Positions 1 to 8,448 of a stretch of DNA of 64,000 nt are shown here, piece by piece. The notes beneath the pieces were generated by a model. The model did not search any database, was not told the origin of the DNA, and worked only from the letters and a program-made list of their open reading frames with translations. The stretch covers positions 186,001-250,000 of the forward strand of contig NZ_VLKJ01000004.1 in assembly GCF_007830315.1 (NCBI RefSeq). Direction: 5' to 3'. The stretch's first letter is position 1, and every line of letters begins with the position of its first letter. The DNA comes from Novosphingobium taihuense. GTDB taxonomy: Bacteria; Pseudomonadota; Alphaproteobacteria; Sphingomonadales; Sphingomonadaceae. Position numbers and translations under genes: made by a program.

Positions 1-1286
1 GCCGCACCGGCATCACTTTCAATGTCTATGGCAACGAGGACGCCGAAGAGCGGCTCATTCCCTTCGACATGGTGCCGCGGATCATCACCGCGCAGCAATG
101 GCGCAAGCTTTCCCGTGGTATCGAGCAGCGGGTTCGGGCGCTAAATGCGTTTCTTCACGATCTCTATCACCGGCAGGAAATCGTCCGGTCGGGCCGTCTT
201 CCGGCGCGGCTGCTAAAGAACAACGTGGCGTTCCTGCCCGAGATGGTCGGTTTCACGCCGCCGGGCGGGGTCTATACGCATATCGTCGGCATCGACCTTG
301 TCCGCACGGGCGAGGACGATTTCATGGTGCTGGAGGACAATGCCCGCACGCCGTCCGGTGTCTCCTACATGCTGGAGAACCGCGAGACGATGATGGCAAT
401 GTTCCCGGAACTGTTCACCAGGGTTCGGGTACGCGAGGTTTCGGACTATCCGCGCCGTCTTGCCCGCAGCCTTGCCGCCTGTGCGCCGCCGGCCTGCGAT
501 GGCAAGAAGCCGGTCGTCGCGGTACTGACGCCGGGGATCTACAATTCGGCCTATTTCGAGCATGCGTTCCTTGCCGACCAGATGGGCGCGGAACTGGTCG
601 AGGGCAGCGACCTGCGTGTGGAGAACGGGCGCATCGCGATGCGCACCACGCGCGGCTACCAGCCGATCGACGTGCTTTATCGCCGGGTGGATGACGAATA
701 TCTCGACCCGTTGACGTTCAATCCCAACAGCGTGCTGGGCGTATCGGGGATCATGGACGTCTATCGCGCGGGCGGGATCACTATCGCCAACGCGCCGGGC
801 ACGGGCATATGCGACGACAAGGCGATCTATTCGTTCATGCCCGAGATCGTCGAGTTCTATACTGGCGAGAAGCCGATCCTGCAGAACGTGCCGACGTGGC
901 GCTGTGCCGAGCCGGATTCGCTTAAGTACGTGCTCGACAATCTGGCCGAGCTGGTGGTCAAGGAAGTGCACGGGTCGGGCGGCTACGGCATGCTGATCGG
1001 GCCGACCTCTTCGCGCAAGGAACTGGCCGCGTTCGAGGCCAAGCTGCGGGCGAAGCCCGAAAACTACATCGCGCAGCCCACGCTCTCGCTCTCGACCGTG
1101 CCGATCCTGACCAAGGCAGGACTTGCGCCGCGCCACGTGGACTTGCGTCCGTTCGTGCTGGTGAGCCCCAACGGGATCGACATCACGCCCGGCGGATTGA
1201 CTCGCGTGGCGCTGAAGAAGGGGTCGCTGGTGGTCAACTCGTCGCAGGGCGGCGGGACCAAGGACAGCTGGGTACTGGACGACTGA
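1..1286 (+). CDS. Circularly permuted ATP-grasp protein (5' end cut off by window)
   Basis: An open frame enters from the left edge (first whole codon at base 3) and reads RTGITFNVYG before the first internal ATG at 69, so the true start lies outside; about 427 residues are visible, roughly 50 short of the usual length of this family. ERLIPFDMVPRII and the later VVKEVHGSGGYGMLIGP segment are typical of the circularly permuted ATP-grasp (DUF404/DUF407, COG2308) proteins. The fold predicts ATP-dependent carboxylate-amine ligation, but the substrate is not known. It overlaps the alpha-E gene by one base and heads a four-gene operon with a transglutaminase-like protein and Anbu, an arrangement that recurs in proteobacteria and suggests synthesis and turnover of a peptide-like product. 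Confidence 0.9.
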   Translation, partial: RTGITFNVYGNEDAEERLIPFDMVPRIITAQQWRKLSRGIEQRVRALNAFLHDLYHRQEIVRSGRLPARLLKNNVAFLPEMVGFTPPGGVYTHIVGIDLVRTGEDDFMVLEDNARTPSGVSYMLENRETMMAMFPELFTRVRVREVSDYPRRLARSLAACAPPACDGKKPVVAVLTPGIYNSAYFEHAFLADQMGAELVEGSDLRVENGRIAMRTTRGYQPIDVLYRRVDDEYLDPLTFNPNSVLGVSGIMDVYRAGGITIANAPGTGICDDKAIYSFMPEIVEFYTGEKPILQNVPTWRCAEPDSLKYVLDNLAELVVKEVHGSGGYGMLIGPTSSRKELAAFEAKLRAKPENYIAQPTLSLSTVPILTKAGLAPRHVDLRPFVLVSPNGIDITPGGLTRVALKKGSLVVNSSQGGGTKDSWVLDD

Positions 1287-2233
1287 TGTTAGGCAGATCC
1301 GCAAACGGCATATTCTGGCTGTTCCGCTACCTCGAGCGTGCGGAGAACATCTCGCGCCTGATCGAGGCGGGGTTCCGCATGGCGCTGACCCGCGATGCCT
1401 CGGACGCTTCGGACGAGTGGCGCTCGCTGATCGTCACGCTCGGGCTGAGGCCGGGGTTCGAGGCGCGGCACGGGACGGAATACACCGGCCCGCACGTGTT
1501 CAACTACATCCTGCGCGACAAGGACAATCCCGGCAGCGTCATGGCGATGACCGAGATGGCACGGACCAATGCGCGCATGGTGCGCGGCGGCATCACCCGC
1601 GAGGTGTGGGAATCGGTCAACGACGGCTGGATGAAGCTGAAGGAGGCGCTGGCACGTCCGGTTACGGAAACGCGGCTGGGCGATGTGCTCGACCTTGTCC
1701 GTCGCCAGTCGACGCAAGTGCGCGGGGCCATGGAAGGCACCATGCTGCGCAACGAGATCTACAACTTCGCGCGGCTGGGCAGCTTCATCGAGCGGGCCGA
1801 CAACACCGCCCGCATTCTGGACGTGAAGTACTACGTGCTGCTGCCGTCGATTTCCTACGTGGGATCGAGCCTCGACAACGTGCAGTGGGAGAACGTGCTG
1901 CGTTCCGTGGCGGGGGAGCGTGCCTATCGCTGGCTCAATGCCGGCCGGATGGACCCACGTGGCATTGCCGAGTTCCTGATCCTCGACGGGCGTTTCCCGC
2001 GCAGCCTGGCGTTCTGCTATTCCAAGCTGCGGTCGAACCTTGCCAGTCTCGCTCGCGAGTATGGAGGGGAGATGCACTCTCACGAGATCCTGCGCGATGC
2101 CGATTGCCGGTTCCATCAGGCGACGATCGAAGCGATCTTCGAGCAGGGCCTGCATGAATTCATCGGCGGCTTCATCCGCTCCAACACGGCGCTGGCACTG
2201 CAGATCCAGCGCGACTACCGTTTCATCGACTAG
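1286..2233 (+). CDS. Alpha-E domain protein (DUF403 family)
   Basis: 315 residues, all helical in character, beginning MLGRSANGIFWLFRYLERAEN, the standard opening of alpha-E (DUF403, COG2307) proteins; a second ERADNTARILDVKYY segment near residue 170 is the other family hallmark. The ATG at 1286 overlaps the stop codon of the ATP-grasp gene by one base, so the two are almost certainly translated together. Alpha-E proteins have no established biochemical activity; they occur nearly always beside a circularly permuted ATP-grasp enzyme and a transglutaminase-like protein, and a role as a partner or scaffold for the ligase is inference. Confidence 0.9.
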   Translation: MLGRSANGIFWLFRYLERAENISRLIEAGFRMALTRDASDASDEWRSLIVTLGLRPGFEARHGTEYTGPHVFNYILRDKDNPGSVMAMTEMARTNARMVRGGITREVWESVNDGWMKLKEALARPVTETRLGDVLDLVRRQSTQVRGAMEGTMLRNEIYNFARLGSFIERADNTARILDVKYYVLLPSISYVGSSLDNVQWENVLRSVAGERAYRWLNAGRMDPRGIAEFLILDGRFPRSLAFCYSKLRSNLASLAREYGGEMHSHEILRDADCRFHQATIEAIFEQGLHEFIGGFIRSNTALALQIQRDYRFID

Positions 2234-2254
2234 GCCCCGAGGACAACACAGCCC

Positions 2255-3067
2255 ATGCGCCTGAGCGTCGATCATACTACGCATTACGTCTTTTCCGGGC
2301 CGGTCAGCCGGGGGATGCAGCGGTTGCGGCTGATGCCGAAGACTTCGGCAGGGCAGCGCGTTCTCGAATGGAACATGCATTTCGAAGGTGCGCAGCTGCA
2401 GGTGGAATACGACGACGCCAACTGCAACCACGTCACGCTCATCTCGTTCGATCCGGGGGTGACCGAGGTGACCATCCGTTGCGAGGGGGTGGTCGATACC
2501 AGCGACGAATGCGGCGTGATGGGGCGCCATTCGGGCTTCATGCCGTTGTGGCAGTTCGTCGAACAGACCGACCTGACGCGTGCAGGGGCGCGGACGCGAG
2601 GCCTGCTCGCAGCCCTGCCGGACGAGCCGAACACGCTGGCGACACTTCATGGCCTGTCGTCGTTAATCCGCGGTCGGGTGGAGTATGCGGCTGGCCATAC
2701 CGACTCCGACACCACAGCCGAAGGCGTGCTGCTGGCAGGTCGCGGGGTGTGTCAGGATCATGCTCACGTATTCATCGGCGCTGCGCGAGCGCTGGGTATC
2801 CCGGCGCGCTACGTCAGCGGCTACCTGATGATGGATGACCGCATCGATCAGGACGCAGGGCATGCCTGGGCCGAGGCCTTTGTCGAGGGACTGGGCTGGG
2901 TTGGCTTTGATATCTCCAACGGAATCAGCCCGGACGCCCGTTATGTGCGGGTGGCGACCGGTCGCGATTATCGCGATGCTGCGCCGGTGACGGGAATAAG
3001 GTATGGTGCACGAGACGAATCGATGCACGTGAAGCTTGCCGTGCAGCAACAGCGTGTGGAACAATAA
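2255..3067 (+). CDS. Transglutaminase-like cysteine peptidase family protein
   Basis: 270 residues. The N-terminal part (about 1-100) matches the bacterial transglutaminase-like N-terminal beta domain, starting MRLSVDHTTHYVF. The C-terminal part carries the papain-like triad in order: C166 in GRGVCQDHAH, H203 in DAGHAWAEAF and D219 in GFDISNG. Family members are expected to cleave or transfer amide bonds rather than crosslink. It sits 21 bp after the alpha-E gene and 95 bp before Anbu. The combination of a predicted amide ligase and this predicted amidase suggests opposing steps on the same peptide or amide; substrate unknown. Confidence 0.9.
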   Translation: MRLSVDHTTHYVFSGPVSRGMQRLRLMPKTSAGQRVLEWNMHFEGAQLQVEYDDANCNHVTLISFDPGVTEVTIRCEGVVDTSDECGVMGRHSGFMPLWQFVEQTDLTRAGARTRGLLAALPDEPNTLATLHGLSSLIRGRVEYAAGHTDSDTTAEGVLLAGRGVCQDHAHVFIGAARALGIPARYVSGYLMMDDRIDQDAGHAWAEAFVEGLGWVGFDISNGISPDARYVRVATGRDYRDAAPVTGIRYGARDESMHVKLAVQQQRVEQ

Positions 3068-3162
3068 GCCCGCGCGCGAGGCCTGACCGGGTGGATTCGG
3101 TCTACGCCTCGGCCAGAGCGCCGGATTGCATCGTGGCGACGGGGAAAAATCGGGGCAGGATA

Positions 3163-3927
3163 ATGACGTATTGCGTGGGAATGGTGCTCGACAAGGGGCT
3201 TGTCATGATGAGCGACACGCGCACCAATTCCGGCGTCGACAATATCTCGGTTTTCCGCAAGATGTTCCACTGGTCGGTTCCTGGTGAACGTCAGATCACG
3301 ATCATGACCGCCGGCAACCTTGCCACGACGCAGGCCGTGATCTCGCAGCTTGAGGAACGGAACAAGGCGCCGAGCGACCGCAGACCATCTGTCCTTGAAG
3401 CGCCGACCATGTTCCAGGTGGCGACTCTTGTCGGCAACCTGCTGCGCAACGTAATCGAAGGGCGGCAGGAAGGCGGAATGAAGTCCGAAGGGCCGCGCTT
3501 TACCGCATCGATCATCGTGGCGGGCCAGATCAAGGACATGGAACCGCGCCTGTTCATGATCTATCCCGAAGGCAACTTTATCGAGGCGAGCTTCGATACG
3601 CCGTTCTTCCAGATCGGCGAGACCAAGTACGGCCGTCCGATCCTGCTGCGCGGCTATGACCGGACGATGAGCTTCGAGGACGCGGTGAAGCTGATGATGG
3701 TCTCGTTCGATTCCACGGTGGCGGCGAACCTGTCGGTGGGTCTGCCGTTTGACCTGATGGTGATGGAGCGGGACAGGTTCGAGCCGTTGCATCAGCGCCG
3801 CATCCTTGCCAGCGATCCCTACTTCAAGTCGATCTCGTCAAGCTGGAGTGAAGCCTTGCGGCAGGCTTTCCATTCGTTGCCGGATTACACGTTCGACAAT
3901 CCGGCGGAGCAGGCCGGGGGCAACTGA
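3163..3927 (+). CDS. Anbu-type proteasome-related peptidase
   Basis: Predicted proteasome-type protease (COG3484, Anbu: ancestral beta subunit), 254 residues from the ATG at 3163. I chose this start over the longer frame from 3091 because a GGGGCAGGA ribosome site lies just upstream and because Met removal then exposes Thr1 (TYCVG), the expected nucleophile; with Thr as residue 1, Asp17 (MSDTRT) and Lys32 (FRKMF) fall almost exactly on the proteasome D17/K33 positions. Anbu assembles into open-ring or helical particles in characterised species, and its substrate is unsettled. It is the last gene of the ATP-grasp/alpha-E/transglutaminase operon. I see no separate ATPase or unfoldase gene nearby. 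Confidence 0.88.
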   Translation: MTYCVGMVLDKGLVMMSDTRTNSGVDNISVFRKMFHWSVPGERQITIMTAGNLATTQAVISQLEERNKAPSDRRPSVLEAPTMFQVATLVGNLLRNVIEGRQEGGMKSEGPRFTASIIVAGQIKDMEPRLFMIYPEGNFIEASFDTPFFQIGETKYGRPILLRGYDRTMSFEDAVKLMMVSFDSTVAANLSVGLPFDLMVMERDRFEPLHQRRILASDPYFKSISSSWSEALRQAFHSLPDYTFDNPAEQAGGN

Positions 3928-4013
3928 ACTCGGCCAAGGATTGTCCTGCGACTCAGCAGGCAGGTAAGGTGATGGTTAATCACGCCTTTCCAAAAAATAC
4001 CACCACATGAAAG

Positions 4014-4051
4014 AAAACCCTTGTTCGCGGCGCTGCCGGGGCGAGGGTTTT
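4014..4051. terminator. Possible hairpin terminator after the Anbu operon
   Basis: AAAACCCT (4014-4021) and AGGGTTTT (4044-4051) form an 8-bp inverted repeat around a GC-rich 22-nt loop that can itself fold. Because the outer arms are A-rich on one side and T-rich on the other, the structure could stop transcription from the Anbu operon. The long loop makes this uncertain. Confidence 0.35.
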
Positions 4052-4088
4052 GGTAAACCGGGATATAATTGATCCGTTCCCGAAGCGA

Positions 4089-4103
4089 TCTCCCTTAGGG
4101 AGA
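4089..4103. promoter_or_regulatory. 15-bp perfect palindrome upstream of the FixJ-like regulator
   Basis: TCTCCCT-T-AGGGAGA is a perfect 7-1-7 palindrome about 93 bp before the ATG at 4197, in an otherwise gene-free 269-bp interval. Its compact symmetry fits a dimeric DNA-binding protein site, possibly autoregulatory for the adjacent LuxR-type protein. The binding protein is unknown; it could instead be an RNA hairpin in the leader. Confidence 0.4.
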
Positions 4104-4196
4104 ACCTGTATAAGTGGTCATTTGCGGGCTGGTTTCGGTTCAATACGAAGCTAACCCCTGTGGCCAATTCTTGCAGGAGGGTGATTAATTACCCGC

Positions 4197-4817
4197 ATGG
4201 TTGATCGTGTCACACTCCACATTCTCGATAGCGATTCCGCCCGCCGTGCGCAGCTCGCACGATTGGCCTTCGCTGCTGGCCACCACGCGGAAATCTACGC
4301 GTCCGCCGGGGAGCTTCTTGCGCACGCGCCTTCGGGCGGTCTTGTGCTGGCGCAAGACGAACCGGTGGGCGAAGGGATACGCAAGCTGATCGCGGCAATG
4401 ATGCACGCCGGGCACTGGCTGCCGGTTGTCGCCATAGCCGAAGCGCCTCAGACTGCGGCGGTGGTCTCGGCAATCAAGGCTGGCGCTCTCGACTATCTTG
4501 CGCAGCCGACGCAAATCGCTCCTCTGAATGAAGCAGTGGCCCGGGCCACCCGTGAAGCCGACACATTCCGAGCTCAGCGCGCCCGCGCCGCCGAGGCGCG
4601 GCAGCGGATTTCGCGTCTGTCGCTGCGTGAACGCGAAGTGCTCGACAGGCTGGCCGAAGGCTGCAGCAACAAGGCTATCGCCCGCGAACTCGACATCAGC
4701 CCGCGGACAGTGGAAATCCATCGCATGAAAATGATGGGCAAGCTCGGTGCGCGCCACGCCGCCGAGGCGGTACGCCTGCGGATCGAGGCCACGGGGCTGG
4801 ATGACGTGGCGGCCTGA
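4197..4817 (+). CDS. LuxR/FixJ-type regulator with degenerate receiver
   Basis: 206 residues. The C-terminal 60 or so form a LuxR/GerE helix-turn-helix (LSLREREVLDRLAEG, NKAIARELDISPRTVEIH). The N-terminal 120 residues keep the receiver outline (HILDSDS for the acidic pair, GALDYLAQP near the end), but aligned with FixJ the phospho-acceptor position falls on A52 in GLVLAQDEP and the conserved lysine before the last proline is Q. It is therefore probably not controlled by classical aspartate phosphorylation. An AGGAGGG site precedes the ATG. No histidine kinase gene lies next to it. Targets cannot be read from context. Confidence 0.85.
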   Translation: MVDRVTLHILDSDSARRAQLARLAFAAGHHAEIYASAGELLAHAPSGGLVLAQDEPVGEGIRKLIAAMMHAGHWLPVVAIAEAPQTAAVVSAIKAGALDYLAQPTQIAPLNEAVARATREADTFRAQRARAAEARQRISRLSLREREVLDRLAEGCSNKAIARELDISPRTVEIHRMKMMGKLGARHAAEAVRLRIEATGLDDVAA

Positions 4818-4827
4818 AGCCGCCGGT

Positions 4828-5502
4828 TCAGCGACAGAAGGACTTGAGACCGCCGGGTTCGAGATGAAGATGATCGCGGTGCGCGGCGTTGTAGTCCGGT
4901 GTGAGGACTGTGCCGAAGCGCTTGCAGGCGCTGTCGCGGATCGTGCGCAGGAAAGCGCGGGTCTGCGGTGAAGAAGAATTCCAGTCGTTCGCCACGATGA
5001 TGCGGCGCCCGTCGGCTAGGCGGAACCCGGCGATGTCGATCGCGTTGGCGGTGGCGTGGGCGGAGAGGCGCGAGGTGCCCGCCACGTTGCGGCACGAATA
5101 GCTACCCATCGTTTCGATCCGGGCCAGCGGGCTTCCGAGAATCTGCCGCGCGGCACGATCCACCCCGAATCGGGCCCAGCCTTGCAATGCCGTGGCCGCA
5201 GGGCACGAGACAGGGCCGAGGTTCGAAATGTCGAGCCGCCCGTCATCCCCCTGCAGCCAGCCAAGTTTGACCGTGCCCAAGGTGGCGCAGCCTGCGCCGT
5301 AATACTGGTCAGCCAGCGGGGTGAAGCTTGCGCGAGTCGTGCCCAGGCTGGCAAGGCAGGCGCGTGTCTGGGGAGACTGGCTGAGCGAAGAGCCGGTGCT
5401 GCTGCGCGAAGGCTTGCGCGTAGGCTGTTCGGGCGATCCGATGCATCCGGCGAGCAGTGCCGCCAGCGAGGCTACAAGGATGGCATGCGACGCTCTGGCC
5501 AT
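4828..5502 (-). CDS. Extensin-like family lipoprotein, M15-type peptidase features
   Basis: 224 residues from the ATG at 5502, chosen because it gives a clean lipoprotein signal peptide (SLAALLAGC, Cys20); an upstream in-frame start at 5553 would bury it. The C-terminal half is the extensin-like domain common in alphaproteobacteria. SAHATANAID (H149, D156) and DHLHLE (H211, H213) match the SxHxxxxAxD and HxH zinc-ligand pattern of M15/MepA-like peptidoglycan peptidases, so a lipid-anchored periplasmic cell-wall hydrolase is a reasonable inference. Several cysteines (C50, C72, C100, C137, C193, C223) may form disulfides. Converges with the LuxR-type gene, 10 bp apart. Confidence 0.85.
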   Translation of the reverse strand: MARASHAILVASLAALLAGCIGSPEQPTRKPSRSSTGSSLSQSPQTRACLASLGTTRASFTPLADQYYGAGCATLGTVKLGWLQGDDGRLDISNLGPVSCPAATALQGWARFGVDRAARQILGSPLARIETMGSYSCRNVAGTSRLSAHATANAIDIAGFRLADGRRIIVANDWNSSSPQTRAFLRTIRDSACKRFGTVLTPDYNAAHRDHLHLEPGGLKSFCR

Positions 5503-5616
5503 GAGGCGAGATTCGCACGGCTGGCGTATTGAGGCAACAAGCGCCAACCGCAATCCGACGACGCTCTGCTACGGCATGGCGCGGGATGGCCAGAGGGTTG
5601 GGGGCGAGGCAAGCAA

Positions 5617-5692
5617 TGGTGGGCGCTGACGGGCTCGAACCGCCGACCCTCTCGGTGTAAACGAGATGCTCTACCAACTGAGCTAAGCGCCC
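5617..5692 (-). tRNA. tRNA-Val (anticodon TAC)
   Basis: On the minus strand a 76-nt cloverleaf reads from GGGCGCTTAGCTCAGTTGG to AGCGCCCACCA with the CCA encoded. The acceptor stem pairs GGGCGCT with AGCGCCC, the anticodon loop TTTACAC sits in a CTCG/CGAG stem, and the T-arm contains GGTTCGAGCC. Anticodon TAC assigns valine. Confidence 0.97.
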
Positions 5693-5752
5693 CTCTTGCG
5701 AGGTGGGGCGCTATTGCTAGGTTTTTCGGGGTTGGTCAAGGGTAGAGCCAGG

Positions 5753-5781
5753 GGGCGGGCGGGAGATATTCCCGCCCGCCC
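5753..5781 (-). terminator. Strong hairpin after the TonB receptor gene
   Basis: GGGCGGGCGGGA (5753-5764), loop GATAT, TCCCGCCCGCCC (5770-5781): a perfect 12-bp GC stem 8 bp beyond the receptor stop codon. No T-run follows on the minus strand, so it may act as a 3' stabilising structure or aid Rho rather than act as an intrinsic terminator. Confidence 0.5.
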
Positions 5782-5788
5782 AGTCGGC

Positions 5789-7780
5789 TCAGAATCTTGC
5801 ACGCACCCCGGCATAGGCCGCGCGGCGCTCAGTCGGGTAGTAGATCGCGTTCGATGTGCTTGCGCCGATCACGGCGGCGATGTCGCCGACTGCTTTCTTG
5901 CCGGTGAGGTTGCGCAGGTCAGCGAAGATCTCGATCCCCGATGCGACCGTGGCACCTGCGCTGAGCGAGAGCAGGGCATAGCCGGGTGCACGGGTGGTGT
6001 TGCGGTAATCGGCAAATGCGCCTTGCGGCACCCATTCGAGGCTGGGAGCAATGTGCAAAGCGTCACGACCGATCCGCACTTCGCTGCGCAGGACGTGCCG
6101 CGGGACAACGGGTAGGTGATTGTTGGCGAACTGCACATCGTCCTGGAAGCGGAAGTCCGAATATTGCCAGATCTGGCGCAGGCGCAGCCAGTCGACCGGC
6201 TCCCATGCCAGGCCCGCCTCGATGCCCTGATGAAGGGTTTTGCTTGCATTGAAGGTGGCAGCGGGAATGCCGACGTTGGCATCGGGCGTGTATTGCAGCA
6301 TCTCGCCTCTCAGGTCGGCCCGGTATGCCGAGATGTCCCAGTGCAGGCTGCCTATGCGGCCCCTCGTGCCGACTTCCGCTGTCCAAGCGCGCTGCGGGCG
6401 AACGGGAACGAACGCTGCCTGTTGGGCAAGCTCCACGAAGGTCGGGAATTCGGCCGAGCGGCTGTAGTTGGCATAGACCTGTACGTCAGGTGCGGGCCGC
6501 CAAAGCGCGCCGAAGCGGGGCGAGAAGGCATCGAACGATGCGCGCCCGGTGACAGTGGATGGCACTTCGCGGACCTGTTCGCGCCAGCCATCGGCATAGA
6601 TGCCGCCAACGATCAGGCTGAAGCTTTCGGCCGGCGATATCCGCATTTCGCCGTAAAGGTTCGAGGTGCGGGCCTTCTGCAAGGCGCGGAAGGTTAGTGC
6701 GCCCCGCTTGCCATTGAGGTTCATGAACTGGCGCGCGCGGGTGGTGCCCCAGCGGGATTCTCCGCCCACGGTCAGCGATACGATGCCTGCGTCAAACTCT
6801 GCGCGCGCGAACAGACCGCGATCCTCGGACTTCTGGTCGATCACCATGAAGATCGGGTGGTCGAGTTGCTTGGCGTTGAAGAAACCGCCGAACTCAAGCT
6901 TGCCGCCGCCGATGTCGAGCGTGGTACGGTTCTGCAGGCGCAGGGAATCGATGTTGCGCGCCTGATCGCCGACAATGTTGCCCTTGCGCGGATCGTTGAG
7001 CGCATCGGTGAGGCTCAGCGCGCCGGGGAGTTTCTGGTGGATGGTGTTGGCGCTGGCGTAGAAGCGCGTGGAGATGCCTTCACCAAGCTTCAGGCCGACA
7101 TTGCCGTTGAAGCGGAGCGAGCGGCGCGTCGCATGGATGCGGTCGCCATCGTGGCGGTCGGCGCTGATCGCGGCCCAGGCATTGGCGCGTTCGTCTCCAG
7201 AGCCGGCGGAAATGAGACCGCGCGCGAAATCGAACGAGCCGCCATCAAACCGCGCATAGACGCCGCGCGCCTCATCGCCACGAGGAGTCACGCCATTGAT
7301 CGCGCCACCCAAGGTGCCCGAGCCGAAACGCAGGGCATTGGCGCCGCGATAGACTTCGAGGTGATCTAGGAAGATCGGCTCGAGTTCCTGGAAATCTCCG
7401 TTGTCGTCGGCCAGGTTGATGGGCACGCCGTCCTGCAGCAGCGTCAGCCCGCGCATGTGAAAGCTGCGCGAGAGGCCTGAACCGCGCACAGAAATGCGCA
7501 CTTCCTGTCCAAAGCGCGGCTGGGTGTAGACGCCGGGCGAGAAGGCGAGTGCGTCGCGCAGCGAGACGACGGTGCGGTCCGCGTAATCCTGATAGGTGAC
7601 GACATCGGCGCCGCCGGGGGTTGCGGCAACCTGCGCTTCGGCGACATCCGCCTGCGCGTTTCCAGTGACGATGATGACGGGGTTGGCGGCTTCGGCTTCG
7701 GCTGCGTTTTCGGCATGGGCGGGACCGGCGAAGGAAAGGGCCATGGCGAGTGAGGCCGTTGCTACAACTTGGGATTTCAT
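5789..7780 (-). CDS. TonB-dependent outer-membrane receptor
   Basis: 663 residues with a signal peptide (cleavage after AGPAHA), a TonB box (VIIVTG, 35-40), a plug domain with VSLRDALAFSPGV, EVRISVRGSG and LEVYRGANALRFGSGTLGGAIN, and a beta-barrel that ends in aromatic YAGVRARF. The plug features HMRGLTLLQDGVPIN are like the FecA/PupA-type siderophore and metal-complex receptors. It lies 90 bp downstream of a DUF2946-like gene in the same direction, a pairing seen around metal-linked receptors in sphingomonads. I cannot name the ligand; iron or copper complexes are the leading guesses. Confidence 0.92.
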   Translation of the reverse strand: MKSQVVATASLAMALSFAGPAHAENAAEAEAANPVIIVTGNAQADVAEAQVAATPGGADVVTYQDYADRTVVSLRDALAFSPGVYTQPRFGQEVRISVRGSGLSRSFHMRGLTLLQDGVPINLADDNGDFQELEPIFLDHLEVYRGANALRFGSGTLGGAINGVTPRGDEARGVYARFDGGSFDFARGLISAGSGDERANAWAAISADRHDGDRIHATRRSLRFNGNVGLKLGEGISTRFYASANTIHQKLPGALSLTDALNDPRKGNIVGDQARNIDSLRLQNRTTLDIGGGKLEFGGFFNAKQLDHPIFMVIDQKSEDRGLFARAEFDAGIVSLTVGGESRWGTTRARQFMNLNGKRGALTFRALQKARTSNLYGEMRISPAESFSLIVGGIYADGWREQVREVPSTVTGRASFDAFSPRFGALWRPAPDVQVYANYSRSAEFPTFVELAQQAAFVPVRPQRAWTAEVGTRGRIGSLHWDISAYRADLRGEMLQYTPDANVGIPAATFNASKTLHQGIEAGLAWEPVDWLRLRQIWQYSDFRFQDDVQFANNHLPVVPRHVLRSEVRIGRDALHIAPSLEWVPQGAFADYRNTTRAPGYALLSLSAGATVASGIEIFADLRNLTGKKAVGDIAAVIGASTSNAIYYPTERRAAYAGVRARF

Positions 7781-7870
7781 GGGAATGTCTTTCTGACAAT
7801 CGCCGCCGACCGCTTGAGGCAGCGGCGATGCTGGATCGTTTGCGCCAGAGCGTTGCTCCGGCGCGGAGTG

Positions 7871-8278
7871 TCAGGCAGGCAATCCGTAGGGTGGGCCGCA
7901 GGGCGGCGGCAGCAAGCGGCGGCGCTCGCGCGGCGCAATCGTGACGCGGGCAAGGATGCCAAGCGCAAGGATGAAGACGAGGGCAATCGCGAGCTGCACC
8001 GGATCGGTCGCGGCAAGCGCGGCGAAGCCCAGCGTCGAAAAGGCGCAGCTTTCGTGCGCCTTGGCTAAGGCGGGGACCTTGGTGCCCGACTGCGGTATCG
8101 TGATCTCGACGGACGAGCGTGCGCCGGTGCTGTCGGCGCAGACCAGCACCGTCAGCGATCGCGCCGAGCCTTCGACCATGAACCCCGCCGGGACGAGAGC
8201 CTTCATACCCAATGCCAGCGCGACCAGCAGGATTGCCAGCCGGTAATGCAGCGTCAGCGATGTGCGAAGGCCGCCCAT
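7871..8278 (-). CDS. DUF2946-like small membrane/exported protein
   Basis: 135 residues from the ATG at 8278, which has AAGGG seven bases upstream; an in-frame ATG at 8314 would add 12 residues. An N-terminal hydrophobic segment (YRLAILLVALALGMKALVP), a central region with two cysteines (VLVCAD, HESCAF), a second hydrophobic span (LAIALVFILALGILA) and a proline-rich tail with PPCGPP are the usual layout of DUF2946 proteins. Function is unknown; the family is often found next to TonB receptors or copper genes. It probably shares an operon with the receptor that follows. Confidence 0.7.
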   Translation of the reverse strand: MGGLRTSLTLHYRLAILLVALALGMKALVPAGFMVEGSARSLTVLVCADSTGARSSVEITIPQSGTKVPALAKAHESCAFSTLGFAALAATDPVQLAIALVFILALGILARVTIAPRERRRLLPPPCGPPYGLPA

Positions 8279-8448
8279 GGCTGCGCCCTTAGGACGCGTT
8301 TTCCGCGAAGTCATCCCGCTTCACGTGATCTTCATCAGGCGGGCTCTGCGTTGATCTTTACGCGAACTTTATGCGCCATGCCCGGCATTCGCATGGCGCC
8401 TTTATGCGGCTTTGCGCGATGGGGCAGGCTCCAGAGCAAGGACCGACC

